From positions 62,001-126,000 of the forward strand of contig SVAZ01000002.1 in assembly GCA_015059145.1 (NCBI GenBank): a DNA stretch of 64,000 bases, in the 5' to 3' direction. Positions 51,155 through 60,771 of the stretch are shown in pieces; the first letter of the stretch is position 1, and each line of letters begins with the position of its first letter. A program made the translations under genes and the position numbers. The notes beneath the pieces are model-generated. The model was not told the DNA's origin, searched no databases, and saw only the letters and a program-made list of their open reading frames with translations. The stretch comes from Erysipelotrichaceae bacterium. GTDB lineage: Bacteria; Bacillota_I; Bacilli_A; Acholeplasmatales; Anaeroplasmataceae.

Positions 51155-52255
51155 CTATCTAATTCTCTTAGTTGTTTCAATATCAAAGAAATGAATCTTT
51201 TCCATATCGAAGCAAGCTTTGATTTTATCAGCATTTATAGTTTGTCTACTATATACCTTGGCAATAACCTTTTCATCGCCAATGCTACCGTAGATTAAGT
51301 TATATGCACCAAGATACTCTGTATAATCAACATCAATTTCAAAAGCTGAGCCTTTATTCTTTGATAATGAAGCATCATCAATGAAAATATACTCTGCACG
51401 AGAAGCCATAATAACAGATTTACCAGCATAATTTTGTAAAATTTCTTTTTGATGGTTAGTTAATTTAAATTTAATACCTGAAATATGCTCAAAATATTCG
51501 CAATTTAAATCAATTGAACCATTTGCAAAGTTCATCGGAGGTGTTCCGATAAAACCAGCAACGAATAAGTTTTCAGGCTTATCAAACATTTCCTTAGGTG
51601 TAGCAATTTGTTGAACATAACCATCCTTCATTACTACGATTCTAGAAGCAAGTGTTAAAGCCTCAATTTGATCATGTGTTACGTATACGAATGTAGCATT
51701 TAATCTTTCATGTAATTGCATTAATTCCTTACGCATTGTACCACGTAGCTTAGCATCTAGGTTAGATAGTGGTTCATCTAGTAGGAATACTACTGGATCA
51801 CGAACGATAGCACGACCACAAGCAACACGTTGACGTTGACCACCTGATAATTGCTTTGGCTTTCTATTTAAATAAGGAATTAATCCTAAAATATCAGCAG
51901 CCTTCATAACTCTAGCATGAATTTCTACTGGATCAACTTTTCTAATAGTTAAAGAGAATGCCATATTATGGTATACAGTCATATGAGCATATAACGCATA
52001 ATTTTGGAATACCATGGCAATATCTCTATCCTTAGGTGCAACATCATTACAACGCTTACCATTTATGATTAAATCACCAGAAGAAATTTCTTCAAGACCA
52101 GCAATCATTCTTAATGTAGTTGACTTACCACATCCAGATGGACCGGCTAAAACAATGAATTCACCTTTTTCAATTTCAATATTAAAATCATATACAGCAT
52201 GGAAGCCATTAGGATAAACCTTATTGACATCCTTTAAAATAACATCAGCAGACAT
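51155..52255 (-). CDS. MsmK/UgpC-type sugar ABC transporter ATPase
   Basis: ATPase for carbohydrate importers. 366 residues. Walker A GPSGCGKST, Q-loop VFQNYALYAHMTV, signature LSGGQRQRVA, Walker B VFLLDEPLSNLDAKLR, and the C-terminal TOBE/MOB regulatory domain (about 240-366). Its presence in the operon supplies a dedicated ATPase, whereas many Firmicutes LplABC-type systems share one encoded elsewhere. Confidence 0.95.
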   Translation of the reverse strand: MSADVILKDVNKVYPNGFHAVYDFNIEIEKGEFIVLAGPSGCGKSTTLRMIAGLEEISSGDLIINGKRCNDVAPKDRDIAMVFQNYALYAHMTVYHNMAFSLTIRKVDPVEIHARVMKAADILGLIPYLNRKPKQLSGGQRQRVACGRAIVRDPVVFLLDEPLSNLDAKLRGTMRKELMQLHERLNATFVYVTHDQIEALTLASRIVVMKDGYVQQIATPKEMFDKPENLFVAGFIGTPPMNFANGSIDLNCEYFEHISGIKFKLTNHQKEILQNYAGKSVIMASRAEYIFIDDASLSKNKGSAFEIDVDYTEYLGAYNLIYGSIGDEKVIAKVYSRQTINADKIKACFDMEKIHFFDIETTKRIR

Positions 52256-52267
52256 CTTATTATCCTC

Positions 52268-52879
52268 CTACTTTGCTTCTTTTACACTATTTAAATATTG
52301 TGATAATTTTTGAGAACGAATATAGCCAATTACACCAGCTAAAATAAAGAATGCAGCAGCTGAAGCTAAAAAGACTATAGCTAATATTCCTCTAAAATTA
52401 CCACTATATGGTAACCAACGTACAGAACCATTAGTGAAAAATCCAGTGATTGGCTTTCCAATAAATTCTGTTGCATTATTTTGAGCAGCTACATCGCCGC
52501 TTTCTAATGCATTAACATAAATATTGTAATATGTCATTATTTGGATAGGAATCCAGAACATTCTAGCAGCGCAAACACCGCCTAAAACAATCAACCCAAT
52601 AGAAGCTTGTTTAGAATAATTTCTAGTTTTTTCTACAAATAAAAATCCGGCAAGTAAAATTACAATATTTAATAAAATTTTAAAAATTACAATAAAAGTT
52701 TTTGGGTTAAGACTATTCAAGCATACAAATGCTCCAAATACACTGCATAAAATAGCAGCAAAACCTAATTTATATGATAAACCATTCACTCTATATCTCA
52801 TCATTTCAAGTTTGTTTTTACCAAACTCTAAATCTGACATTTGATCTAGTGATGCCTTATTTTCCATTTCATTAATCAT
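52268..52879 (-). CDS. Hypothetical membrane protein of the pectin operon
   Basis: About 203 residues, four to five membrane helices and an extracellular loop (about 115-150) before the last one. Overlaps the previous gene end in an ATGATTAA arrangement; start uncertain by a few codons. Not recognised. Confidence 0.65.
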   Translation of the reverse strand: MINEMENKASLDQMSDLEFGKNKLEMMRYRVNGLSYKLGFAAILCSVFGAFVCLNSLNPKTFIVIFKILLNIVILLAGFLFVEKTRNYSKQASIGLIVLGGVCAARMFWIPIQIMTYYNIYVNALESGDVAAQNNATEFIGKPITGFFTNGSVRWLPYSGNFRGILAIVFLASAAAFFILAGVIGYIRSQKLSQYLNSVKEAK

Positions 52880-53711
52880 TTTCAACTACCGCCCTTTTTA
52901 TAATTTCTTCTCTTTCTTGGCTTGTTACTTTGTATTTAATAACTGCATAAATAGCCAAGAATAATGAGTAAATAATAACTAAAGCAAATATTACAATATA
53001 AATAATAAATGTTGATGAATTACATGAATACTGACTTAAAATATAATCAGTATTAGATTGTACAGCAGTACCAGAAGTAGCTGGATTTTGTAAAACAGAA
53101 GTTACATTAAATAATTCAAAATTTTGATTAAAAGTATTCATTAATTGAACGTTTTTAACAATCATAACAATACCGAATACTACCACTATTAACGGTAATA
53201 TAATACCTGCAATAAGATTACTCTTATAATAAATTCTACGAGAGTGATTAGCAAATACTAATAATAATGCAAAACATATTATTCCAATTAAACCAAATGT
53301 AACAATTAAATCATTAAATTGACTCATCGCAATTTGGAAATCAAATATTATAGGAGCATATACTGTAGAAAAATCAGCAGATTGTGGGAACATTGACATA
53401 AATTTACTTGCACTTTCAGCATTTTCAGCAACCCAAGTCTCACCATTAACTAAAATTAAACCTTCAGTATCATAAGTAATTACACCTGCATTTTTAGTGA
53501 AATAATCAAATAAATTTTTATTACTATAACCAAGTGTAGTTTCAGTTGTTCTACTAAAGGCAGAAATTGTGCCATCAGCTTCTAATGTATAATATACATG
53601 AATATGTGCATAATTAGTAATATAATATAAAGCAACTATAAATAATAGACCAACAATTATACCGAAAGTCATATAAAATGCTTTACTATTTTTTGTTAAA
53701 AATTTTATCAT
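52872..53711 (-). CDS. Hypothetical membrane protein with large extracellular domain
   Basis: 279 residues: one N-terminal membrane helix (13-33), an extracellular domain of about 95 residues (YYTLEADGTISAF... VNGETWV...), then three more membrane helices (about 138-157, 169-189, 240-260), with another outside loop between the last two. AGGAGG before the ATG. First gene after the solute-binding protein hairpin. Not recognised; perhaps a docking or accessory subunit. Confidence 0.68.
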   Translation of the reverse strand: MIKFLTKNSKAFYMTFGIIVGLLFIVALYYITNYAHIHVYYTLEADGTISAFSRTTETTLGYSNKNLFDYFTKNAGVITYDTEGLILVNGETWVAENAESASKFMSMFPQSADFSTVYAPIIFDFQIAMSQFNDLIVTFGLIGIICFALLLVFANHSRRIYYKSNLIAGIILPLIVVVFGIVMIVKNVQLMNTFNQNFELFNVTSVLQNPATSGTAVQSNTDYILSQYSCNSSTFIIYIVIFALVIIYSLFLAIYAVIKYKVTSQEREEIIKRAVVEND

Positions 53712-53732
53712 TTTTTAACCTCCTAAATAACG

Positions 53733-53771
53733 TGTCTAAGTATGGATAGCATGCGCTATCCATACTTGACA
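53733..53771 (-). other. Long stem-loop between the solute-binding protein gene and the rest of the operon
   Basis: A 13-bp perfect stem (53738-53750 with 53755-53767), 4-base loop, extended by TGTC / GACA after a one-base bulge. There is no T-run, so it looks less like a terminator than like a 3' mRNA-stabilising or processing hairpin that keeps the binding-protein message abundant. Confidence 0.75.
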
Positions 53772-53809
53772 CAAAAATACAATTAATTTTTAATCTTAAA
53801 AACTAAATC

Positions 53810-56194
53810 TTACTTAGTCTTAGCATATTCAGGAACGAATGACTCACCTAAAGAGTTAGCCATTGTGAATAAGTATGCCTTATTCTTAACATCCATTTGT
53901 GCTAATACATCACCATAAGTGAATTCACCTGATGTAGTACCAGTACCAACAACTTCGTTAGTTAAATCTGTACCAGCCTTAGCAGCTACTACAGCAACCC
54001 AACCATTAGCAGTTGCAGCACACTTATTTGAAGACCAGAATTCAGTAATTGCTTCATAAGTATTAGCTACATCATCATTAATTGAAGTATAACCAGCTGT
54101 AGGAACAGTTGTATCCCAAGTTGTAGTTGCAGCCTTATCAACTAATGCTAAATCAACAACACCAGCAGCAATTGCATTCTTTAATGCAGATAAACCAATT
54201 TGACCATAAGCGTTTGTAGCTTGAATATCTAATCCCTTAGATCTTTGACAACCAATACCATGAGTATTACCAATACATGCTCTCATGAAAGTCCAGAAGT
54301 CAAATGAAGAATTTGATAACATAACCTTTACAGCATTAGAAATAACTGGAGTCTTTTGACCTTCAACAATATCAGAAGAAACATAAACCTTAGATGCGTC
54401 ATATGTGCCTTCTACTGTATCACCCTTAGAAGTATCTGGTTGTTGCCAGTAAGCTTCAGGACCAAAGTCTTGAATCATAGCACCTCTAGCAGAGAATAAG
54501 TAATCCATTAAACGTAAAGCACCATCTTTATTATCAGCTGTTGTTGGAACAAACCAAGAACCATCCTTTAATGATCTATTTTCTTCAGCATAACGCATTA
54601 AAGTCTTATTAGTAAAGTCAGTTAATGAAGCAGCTTGATTAGAAGTTTCTAAGTTATTCCAATAAGCTAGTGGAGGTAAAATAGGCTTAATACCAAATTG
54701 TTCTACTTCAATCTTTCTATCAGCAGCCTTAGTACCAGTACCATTTACGATATCATTAGCAACACATTGAGATGCAGCATAATCATACATTAATAAACCA
54801 TAACCAGACTCATCTGCAGTCTTCTTGAAATACTTGTTTAAATAATAGTTTGAATTTGCATTTGCTGGCTTATACCAGAATTCAGTTGCAATTAAACCTT
54901 CATCATAAACTTGTGATAATTTTTGTAAAGCTTCATATGTTGCAGGAGTTGTTGCAGCATCATGTAACTTACCATTTTGGTCGAAGTATAACATTTCTTT
55001 CTCAGAAGTCATACCTTGAATACCCCAAATTTGCATAAAGTCAGCCATGTTATCAACACGGTTATTAGCTTGACCACGAGGGAAGTATGTTTCAACTTCA
55101 GCAGCAGCATCACCAGTGATTACACCTGGGTTAGCCTTAACAACACGCATTAAAGCGATTAATTCATCAGCATTATATGCAGCAGACTCACTACAGAAAA
55201 TATCAGAATAAGATTCGAAGATCTTACCTTCACCAATATACTCACCGAAAGCTTCATTTAAATATGCTCTAAATTGAGTAGCTAAAGTTTGACCTGTACA
55301 ACCTTCAGCTAATAATTCGTTTTGTTGAACAATAATGTTCTTAGTTCTATTAATCTTAATAGTTTGAACATCACTACCACCAACTAATACCTTAACTTCA
55401 GTATTGTCTTTTGCATAATTATACTTGTCATGCATGTAAGGTACATAAGAACCAGATTGAACAACGTTAGCAGCTGGTGTAGCACCACCATTGATACTTT
55501 GGTCGAAACCTTCAAAATTAGCAGCATCTAAAACCTTAGCAGCTACTTGAGAATCCATAACGAACATTCTTTCGATATCGTTATAACCATCAAAGTATGG
55601 AGTATAGAAAATCTTTCCATCCTTTAATAAATTCTTCTTAATTGTTGGATTGTCCTCTAAGAACTTCTTGAAGTTAGGCATCTTGTCTAAGTTATCAAGT
55701 AAATTTACAGCCTTACCTGAACTACCAGCACCATTAATTTTAGCTGAAGTAGCGAATAATAAGTCGATTTTTTGACTACTATCAGTTTCAGAAACGAAGT
55801 TGTTAGCTGCAACTGCATCATAAGTCTTTGCATTATCAGTTGTAGTATAACCACAAGCATCAACAATAGTTGTTCTAGTTTTTTCTGCAAAAGTTACCCA
55901 AGTAGGTAATAAATTACCCTTACTATAAGTAGTACCATCTACCGCATTAACAAACTCATTGTCCTTACGATATGTAATACCTTCTGAACCACTATAACTT
56001 ACGTGAACATCTAATCTACCACCATCAGTAGTATAAACTTCATCTGCTGGAGCTTCTACATAATTGTGTGTAGAACTGATTGTTATAGCAGGTTTATTAG
56101 TTGAGCCTTTGTTTGACTCATCTGGTCCACAGCTTGCAAGTGAAAGTCCTGCTAAAGCTGCAATTCCGCATAAAGCGACTGTTTTCTTTTTCAT
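53810..56194 (-). CDS. Extracellular solute-binding lipoprotein, LplA-type, unusually large
   Basis: Captures oligosaccharide for the ABC importer. 794 residues, against about 400-560 for the usual family. Lipoprotein signal with lipobox LASC (Cys about 23). The mature part contains typical closing patterns such as NRVDNMADFMQIWGIQGM and TLMRYAEENRSLKDG. It lies directly before the two permeases in the gene set (downstream on the transcript). Alanine- and threonine-rich. Substrate inferred as pectic oligomers from the enzymes. Confidence 0.9.
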   Translation of the reverse strand: MKKKTVALCGIAALAGLSLASCGPDESNKGSTNKPAITISSTHNYVEAPADEVYTTDGGRLDVHVSYSGSEGITYRKDNEFVNAVDGTTYSKGNLLPTWVTFAEKTRTTIVDACGYTTTDNAKTYDAVAANNFVSETDSSQKIDLLFATSAKINGAGSSGKAVNLLDNLDKMPNFKKFLEDNPTIKKNLLKDGKIFYTPYFDGYNDIERMFVMDSQVAAKVLDAANFEGFDQSINGGATPAANVVQSGSYVPYMHDKYNYAKDNTEVKVLVGGSDVQTIKINRTKNIIVQQNELLAEGCTGQTLATQFRAYLNEAFGEYIGEGKIFESYSDIFCSESAAYNADELIALMRVVKANPGVITGDAAAEVETYFPRGQANNRVDNMADFMQIWGIQGMTSEKEMLYFDQNGKLHDAATTPATYEALQKLSQVYDEGLIATEFWYKPANANSNYYLNKYFKKTADESGYGLLMYDYAASQCVANDIVNGTGTKAADRKIEVEQFGIKPILPPLAYWNNLETSNQAASLTDFTNKTLMRYAEENRSLKDGSWFVPTTADNKDGALRLMDYLFSARGAMIQDFGPEAYWQQPDTSKGDTVEGTYDASKVYVSSDIVEGQKTPVISNAVKVMLSNSSFDFWTFMRACIGNTHGIGCQRSKGLDIQATNAYGQIGLSALKNAIAAGVVDLALVDKAATTTWDTTVPTAGYTSINDDVANTYEAITEFWSSNKCAATANGWVAVVAAKAGTDLTNEVVGTGTTSGEFTYGDVLAQMDVKNKAYLFTMANSLGESFVPEYAKTK

Positions 56195-56226
56195 TTTCTC
56201 TTTTCTCCTTTTCTTTTTTTCTATCT

Positions 56227-57084
56227 TTATTCTTTAACTCCACCAACGTTAATACCAGCTGCAAAGTACTTTTGAAGCATTGGATAAATAACGATGATTG
56301 GAATGATAGAACATACTATAAACGCATATTGTAATGCGTATGTAGAGAATGAATATCCTCCACCATCTTCGATACTCTTTAAAATAGAAGCAACATTAAC
56401 CTTAATAAATACCTGTAATGGTTGATCATCTGGACCTAATAGCATTTGCGCCCAAATATAACCATTCCAACGAGATACTGCGTAGAACATTGCAACTGTT
56501 ACAATAGATGATTTTGACATAGGTATATATACCTTAGTTAAAATTTGGAACTCAGTAGCACCATCAATTGTAGCAGCTTCTTCTATTTCTGTAGGAATAC
56601 CACTAAAATAATTTCTTAATAAAATAATATTAAATGGACTAAATCCTAATGCAATAATGAACATATAACGATTTGTTACACCAAATCTTATAAAGTTTTG
56701 TAATGTAGGAATCATACCTGCATTAAACCACATTGTAAATACAAGCATGAAGTTAAATCCACGTCCAAATAATAATCTAGTTTTTGATAAAGCATATGCA
56801 CCCGTAATAGCTACAAGCATAGACACTAATGTACCATACATTGTAATAAAGAATGAGTTACAATATGCTAACCAGAAACCTTCATTTTCAAATACATATA
56901 AATATGTACCAAAATCAAAACCAACAGGCCATAAATATACCTTACCAGCATCTACAGCAGCTTGACTTGATAATGAATTTGATAAAATATATATAAATGG
57001 ATATAAACAGCATAATGCAAAAACAGTTAATAATGAGTATGATAATATCTTAAATATAACTTCTGATCTATCTAATCTTTTCAT
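56227..57084 (-). CDS. Sugar ABC transporter permease, LplC/YtcP type
   Basis: 285 residues, six membrane helices, with the EAA loop EEAATIDGATEFQILTKVYIP near residue 180 that docks the ATPase. Ends GINVGGVKE, typical of the LplC branch. 18-base gap from the LplB-type gene. Confidence 0.94.
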   Translation of the reverse strand: MKRLDRSEVIFKILSYSLLTVFALCCLYPFIYILSNSLSSQAAVDAGKVYLWPVGFDFGTYLYVFENEGFWLAYCNSFFITMYGTLVSMLVAITGAYALSKTRLLFGRGFNFMLVFTMWFNAGMIPTLQNFIRFGVTNRYMFIIALGFSPFNIILLRNYFSGIPTEIEEAATIDGATEFQILTKVYIPMSKSSIVTVAMFYAVSRWNGYIWAQMLLGPDDQPLQVFIKVNVASILKSIEDGGGYSFSTYALQYAFIVCSIIPIIVIYPMLQKYFAAGINVGGVKE

Positions 57085-57102
57085 CTTTCATTTCCTCCAA
57101 AA

Positions 57103-58140
57103 TTAGAATAATGATGTAGATGATACACGTCTACTAATAGCATTAGCACCTAATACAAGGCACATAGCAATTACTGCATTAAATAGGTCAGCAACGATAC
57201 CAATTTGTTGTACTACTACTTCACCTGTCGCATTAATATCTCTACCACTCATACGATAAACTAGTGTAGAAATAACGTCTCCTGTTTCCCAAGCAGACTT
57301 CTTATCACCAATCAATAATAATACCTTTTCATATCCAACATTTAAAATTGAACCAATACGGTTAATTAACATAATTGTTAATGTTGGAGCCATACCAGGT
57401 AATGTTACATATCTAATTTGTTGCAGTTTAGAAGCTCCATCTATTCTAGCAGCCTCATAGCTAGTTGGGGAAATAGCAACAATTGCAGCAAAATAAACAA
57501 TTGAGCCATAACCAGCACCTTCCCAAATACCAGAAATTTGATAAATAGGTCTAAAGAACTTAGGTTGAACTAATAAAGAAGTAGTAACTTCTTGCCCAGC
57601 ATCACCATTAGTAAGATTAAATAGTGAACAAAGTTGATATAAAACTCCACCAGCTGAACTTTGTGTTTCTCCTTCACACCATAAAGTAATTAATGCTGTA
57701 ACTACTACAGTTGATACGAAGTGAGGTAAATAACAAGCAACTTGTAGGAAGCTTCTATAACCTAAGCACTTAATTTCACTAAATAATAACGCAATTAAAA
57801 TTGGAATTGGGAAACCAATTAATAAACCATACATACTATTTACGAAAGTATTTCTAAATGCTCTCCAGAATGTAGGTGCAGTGTTACCTACAAATATATT
57901 TTCAAGCCAATAAAAACCACACCATTGACTATTATATAATTCTGAAGTATCTTCACCCCATTTAAATCCTGTTAAAATTCCATATGCAGGGAAATATTTA
58001 AACAGAATAATGAATAATAACATCGGAATAAGAAGAACATATAAACGCCAATCCTTACCAAGAGTTATCAATACTCTTTTCCATTTTGTACGTTCAACTT
58101 CGTTTACAACGTTAATATCTGATTCGACATACTTTTGCAT
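57103..58140 (-). CDS. Sugar ABC transporter permease, LplB/UgpA type
   Basis: About 345 residues with six membrane helices. EAA loop EAARIDGASKLQQIRYVTLPG near residue 225, and FKYFPAYGILTGFKW after the first helix, typical of LplB. Between helices is an extra outside segment (about 150-190). Start set at MQKYVES, where AAGGATGG lies upstream. Confidence 0.93.
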   Translation of the reverse strand: MQKYVESDINVVNEVERTKWKRVLITLGKDWRLYVLLIPMLLFIILFKYFPAYGILTGFKWGEDTSELYNSQWCGFYWLENIFVGNTAPTFWRAFRNTFVNSMYGLLIGFPIPILIALLFSEIKCLGYRSFLQVACYLPHFVSTVVVTALITLWCEGETQSSAGGVLYQLCSLFNLTNGDAGQEVTTSLLVQPKFFRPIYQISGIWEGAGYGSIVYFAAIVAISPTSYEAARIDGASKLQQIRYVTLPGMAPTLTIMLINRIGSILNVGYEKVLLLIGDKKSAWETGDVISTLVYRMSGRDINATGEVVVQQIGIVADLFNAVIAMCLVLGANAISRRVSSTSLF

Positions 58141-58164
58141 TTTGCAATACACCATCCTTTAATA

Positions 58165-58932
58165 CTAATTTGCCGGTGAATCGTTTGTGTCAGACGATTC
58201 ATCAGTTTTTGCCGTTTCTTCAAGATTCAAACTGAAATGTTCATCAGTATATCTATTAAGTTCGGCATTTTTTTTATCTTCAACTAGTTTATCAACAACA
58301 TTGTTGACAACATTTTGAGACCTTAATATAAATAAACCTACAATTGAAACCGCTAATCCAAATATATTATACACGAATGCGTTTTCAGCAAAGGCACAAA
58401 GATTATATGTATCAGTAACCAATTGTTCTTCCTCATAATATTGATGTATATAAGGAATATTTCCACTATGGGCTAAAGTACCACTACACAATAATCTATA
58501 CATTAAGAAGCTTACTATTGAAAAAGTAACATAATTCATAATTACTAATAAAACCATATACCAATTATTATTTACAATTTTTTTAGTCGTATACTTCTTA
58601 TAAAAAATGACATTCAATCCAACAGTTAGTAATCCAAGTAATGAGGAAATGTATATTCGCCAATCATAAACAAGCGAATATCTTTCTACCATATTAAACC
58701 CTCCACCAATTACCGTTGCTAATGCAAGTATTGGCGCTAGTAGTAATCCCCATAAATTCCATCTTACCACTGCTAAAGAAACTATCAATAATGAAAAGGT
58801 AAATGTAGGAACCCCATTAAAAACCAAACCGCTAATCGCAGTGACAAATCCTTCTAACAAGGAGCCGATTACAGCCAAAAGTAAAAGGTCAACACCCATA
58901 TACTTAAATATGCTCTTATTAATAAAAATCAC
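58165..58932 (-). CDS. Hypothetical membrane protein with acidic tail
   Basis: 255 residues: about six membrane helices (12-35, 42-58, 62-80, 92-110, 122-142, 185-203) and a charged Asp/Glu/Ser tail of 50 residues. The first part (LLLLAVIGSLLEGFVT... VIGG) faintly recalls S-components of ECF transporters, but I cannot assign it. Start unclear: the GTG used here overlaps the GAGGTG site; an ATT or the later ATG (MGVDLLLL) are alternatives. Second gene of the pectin operon. Confidence 0.65.
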   Translation of the reverse strand: MIFINKSIFKYMGVDLLLLAVIGSLLEGFVTAISGLVFNGVPTFTFSLLIVSLAVVRWNLWGLLLAPILALATVIGGGFNMVERYSLVYDWRIYISSLLGLLTVGLNVIFYKKYTTKKIVNNNWYMVLLVIMNYVTFSIVSFLMYRLLCSGTLAHSGNIPYIHQYYEEEQLVTDTYNLCAFAENAFVYNIFGLAVSIVGLFILRSQNVVNNVVDKLVEDKKNAELNRYTDEHFSLNLEETAKTDESSDTNDSPAN

Positions 58933-58940
58933 CTCTAAAA

Positions 58941-59618
58941 CTACGCTTCAATGAAAATGTCGGTATGTAAACCAATATTCTTCATTTCTTTATAAAAACA
59001 ATTAGCAACCATGAATGCACCATCATATCTTAAGTGGGTGTCATCTTCACTACCTTCTAATTTATTATCATAAAGACCTGGTTCAAAATTCATATAAAAG
59101 CGTTTCGATTTTTCTTCTCCTTCTTTGTTGACTACTTCTCTAGTCTTTTCAAAGAGATCAATACACACAACACCTAATTCAGCAGCTACTGACTTTAGTG
59201 CTTGCGGGTATTCACCAAGAGTATTTAATAGAACACCATTTTCAAACTTTCGTTCAGTAATCGAAGTTAATAAAATAACCTCTGCTTTTTTCTTTTTTAT
59301 TTCATTTACCATAAATCTTAAGTTGTCTTGGTATGTACCATAGGCTGTAGTATATCTAAGTGGATCTTGGATCTTTAAATCATTATGTCCAAATTCGATT
59401 AATACTAAATCGCTTTCATCAATATATTTAAGAGCCTCGCTAAATAAACCTTGTTCAATGAAGCTTTTAGTGCTTCTTCCGTTTTTAGCTAAGTTTAATA
59501 TATTAATGTCATCTCTTAGAAATCTTACTAGGGCCTGCGGCCAACCTGTTTGAGGAAATTTAGTATGATTATTAAATTGCATTGTTGAATCACCAAGTGT
59601 GACAATCCTTTTAATCAT
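58941..59618 (-). CDS. SGNH esterase, rhamnogalacturonan acetylesterase type (CE12)
   Basis: Removes acetyl groups from pectin-derived oligomers. 225 residues. SGNH blocks: GDST (Ser nucleophile, about residue 10), GRSTKSF (Gly block), GHND (Asn block) and DDTHL (catalytic Asp/His near residue 200). No signal peptide, so cytoplasmic. First gene of the operon; start set at MIKRIVT, with GAGGAG 7 bases before it. Confidence 0.9.
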   Translation of the reverse strand: MIKRIVTLGDSTMQFNNHTKFPQTGWPQALVRFLRDDINILNLAKNGRSTKSFIEQGLFSEALKYIDESDLVLIEFGHNDLKIQDPLRYTTAYGTYQDNLRFMVNEIKKKKAEVILLTSITERKFENGVLLNTLGEYPQALKSVAAELGVVCIDLFEKTREVVNKEGEEKSKRFYMNFEPGLYDNKLEGSEDDTHLRYDGAFMVANCFYKEMKNIGLHTDIFIEA

Positions 59619-59646
59619 AATTCTACTCCTCATATGAACACGCCAT

Positions 59647-59661
59647 AAAGAACGCTTTCAT
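59647..59661. promoter_or_regulatory. cre/LacI-family-like operator
   Basis: On the minus strand ATGAAAGCGTTCTTT, which fits the cre pattern WTGNAANCGNWNNCW with one mismatch. It lies about 12-27 bases downstream of the pectin operon -10, where CcpA or a LacI-family regulator would block transcription. Confidence 0.6.
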
Positions 59662-59673
59662 AGTTCATAACCT

Positions 59674-59702
59674 ATTTTAGCATTATTACAATTAATAGTC
59701 AA
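59674..59702 (-). promoter_or_regulatory. Promoter of the pectin operon
   Basis: -35 TTGACT (59697-59702), 17-base spacer, -10 TAAAAT (59674-59679). Confidence 0.8.
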
Positions 59703-59777
59703 TAGAAAATGTTGACTTTTTTGGTTGTTAAAAAGTTAAAAATAATGGATGTTATATAAGTGTTTTTTTAAAAAATA

Positions 59778-59786
59778 TGATATAAT
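59778..59786 (+). promoter_or_regulatory. Extended -10 promoter of the pectinesterase gene
   Basis: TGATATAAT, extended -10, about 38 bases before the start codon; no good -35. Confidence 0.6.
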
Positions 59787-59824
59787 AAACATAATCAATT
59801 ATTTGTTTGCGGAGGAAGGAATAT

Positions 59825-60760
59825 ATGAAATATATAATAGATTCAAAAGAATCAATTAATGATACCTTAGCCAAATGTAAACCGGGAGATTCCATATATT
59901 TAAAAAATGGTATTTACAACGAGAAGGTTGAGGTTCGTATTGACAATCTAACTATAATAGGTGAGAGCCAAAATAATACTATTATAGCTAATATGGATTA
60001 CTATCATAAAATAATGCCAGATCATAATGAATGTAATACGTTTAGAACATATACAGTTTATGTAGGAAGCAATAATGTTAACATTTGTAATTTAACAATT
60101 AAAAATAAATCTACTCCATCAAGTATATATGGACAAGCAGTTGCATTACATGTACAGGGTGATAATTTCAAATGTGAAAACGCCTCTATAGTAAGTGCTC
60201 AAGATACATTATTCACCGGACCACTTCCTGACGATTTATGTTTAAGACACCAAGGGTTTTTACCTAATGACTTTATTACAGGATTACCATCTAGACAAAA
60301 ATATATTAACTGCAATATAAGTGGCGATGTTGATTTCATATTTGGTGGTGCAACTGCTTTATTTGAAAAATGTAAAATCACTGCACTTCGAAATGAAAAT
60401 ATCAGTTCAAATAAAACATTTGGCTATATTGCAGCACCATCACATTCCAAGGATACTCCATATGGTTACCTATTCTATAATTGTGATATAACATCCGAAA
60501 ATGAAAATAATAGAATTTTTTATGCAAGACCTTGGAGAGATTATGGATGTGCAGCGTTCATTGAATGCAATGTCACAAATGACATTAATCCTTCAGGCTT
60601 TAACAAATGGAATAATACTACTCGTGATAAAACTGCTAGATTTTTTGAATATACAGAAAATACAGATCTATCTAAAAGAGAGCCATGGGTTCATCTATTA
60701 TCAAAGGATGAAGCAAATCAATATGTAAATGACTTTAAAAAATATTTAGAAAATAAATAG
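59825..60760 (+). CDS. CE8 pectinesterase, cytoplasmic
   Basis: De-esterifies methyl-galacturonan. 311 residues, right-handed beta-helix. Catalytic residues in order: Gln in GQAVALHV, Asp in SAQDTLF, Asp in GDVDFIFGG and Arg in RPWRDYG. No signal peptide, so it would act on imported methylated oligogalacturonides before GH28. Start set at MKYIIDSKE with GGAGGAAGG upstream. Divergent from the pectin operon. Confidence 0.94.
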   Translation: MKYIIDSKESINDTLAKCKPGDSIYLKNGIYNEKVEVRIDNLTIIGESQNNTIIANMDYYHKIMPDHNECNTFRTYTVYVGSNNVNICNLTIKNKSTPSSIYGQAVALHVQGDNFKCENASIVSAQDTLFTGPLPDDLCLRHQGFLPNDFITGLPSRQKYINCNISGDVDFIFGGATALFEKCKITALRNENISSNKTFGYIAAPSHSKDTPYGYLFYNCDITSENENNRIFYARPWRDYGCAAFIECNVTNDINPSGFNKWNNTTRDKTARFFEYTENTDLSKREPWVHLLSKDEANQYVNDFKKYLENK

Positions 60761-60771
60761 CATAAATACAT

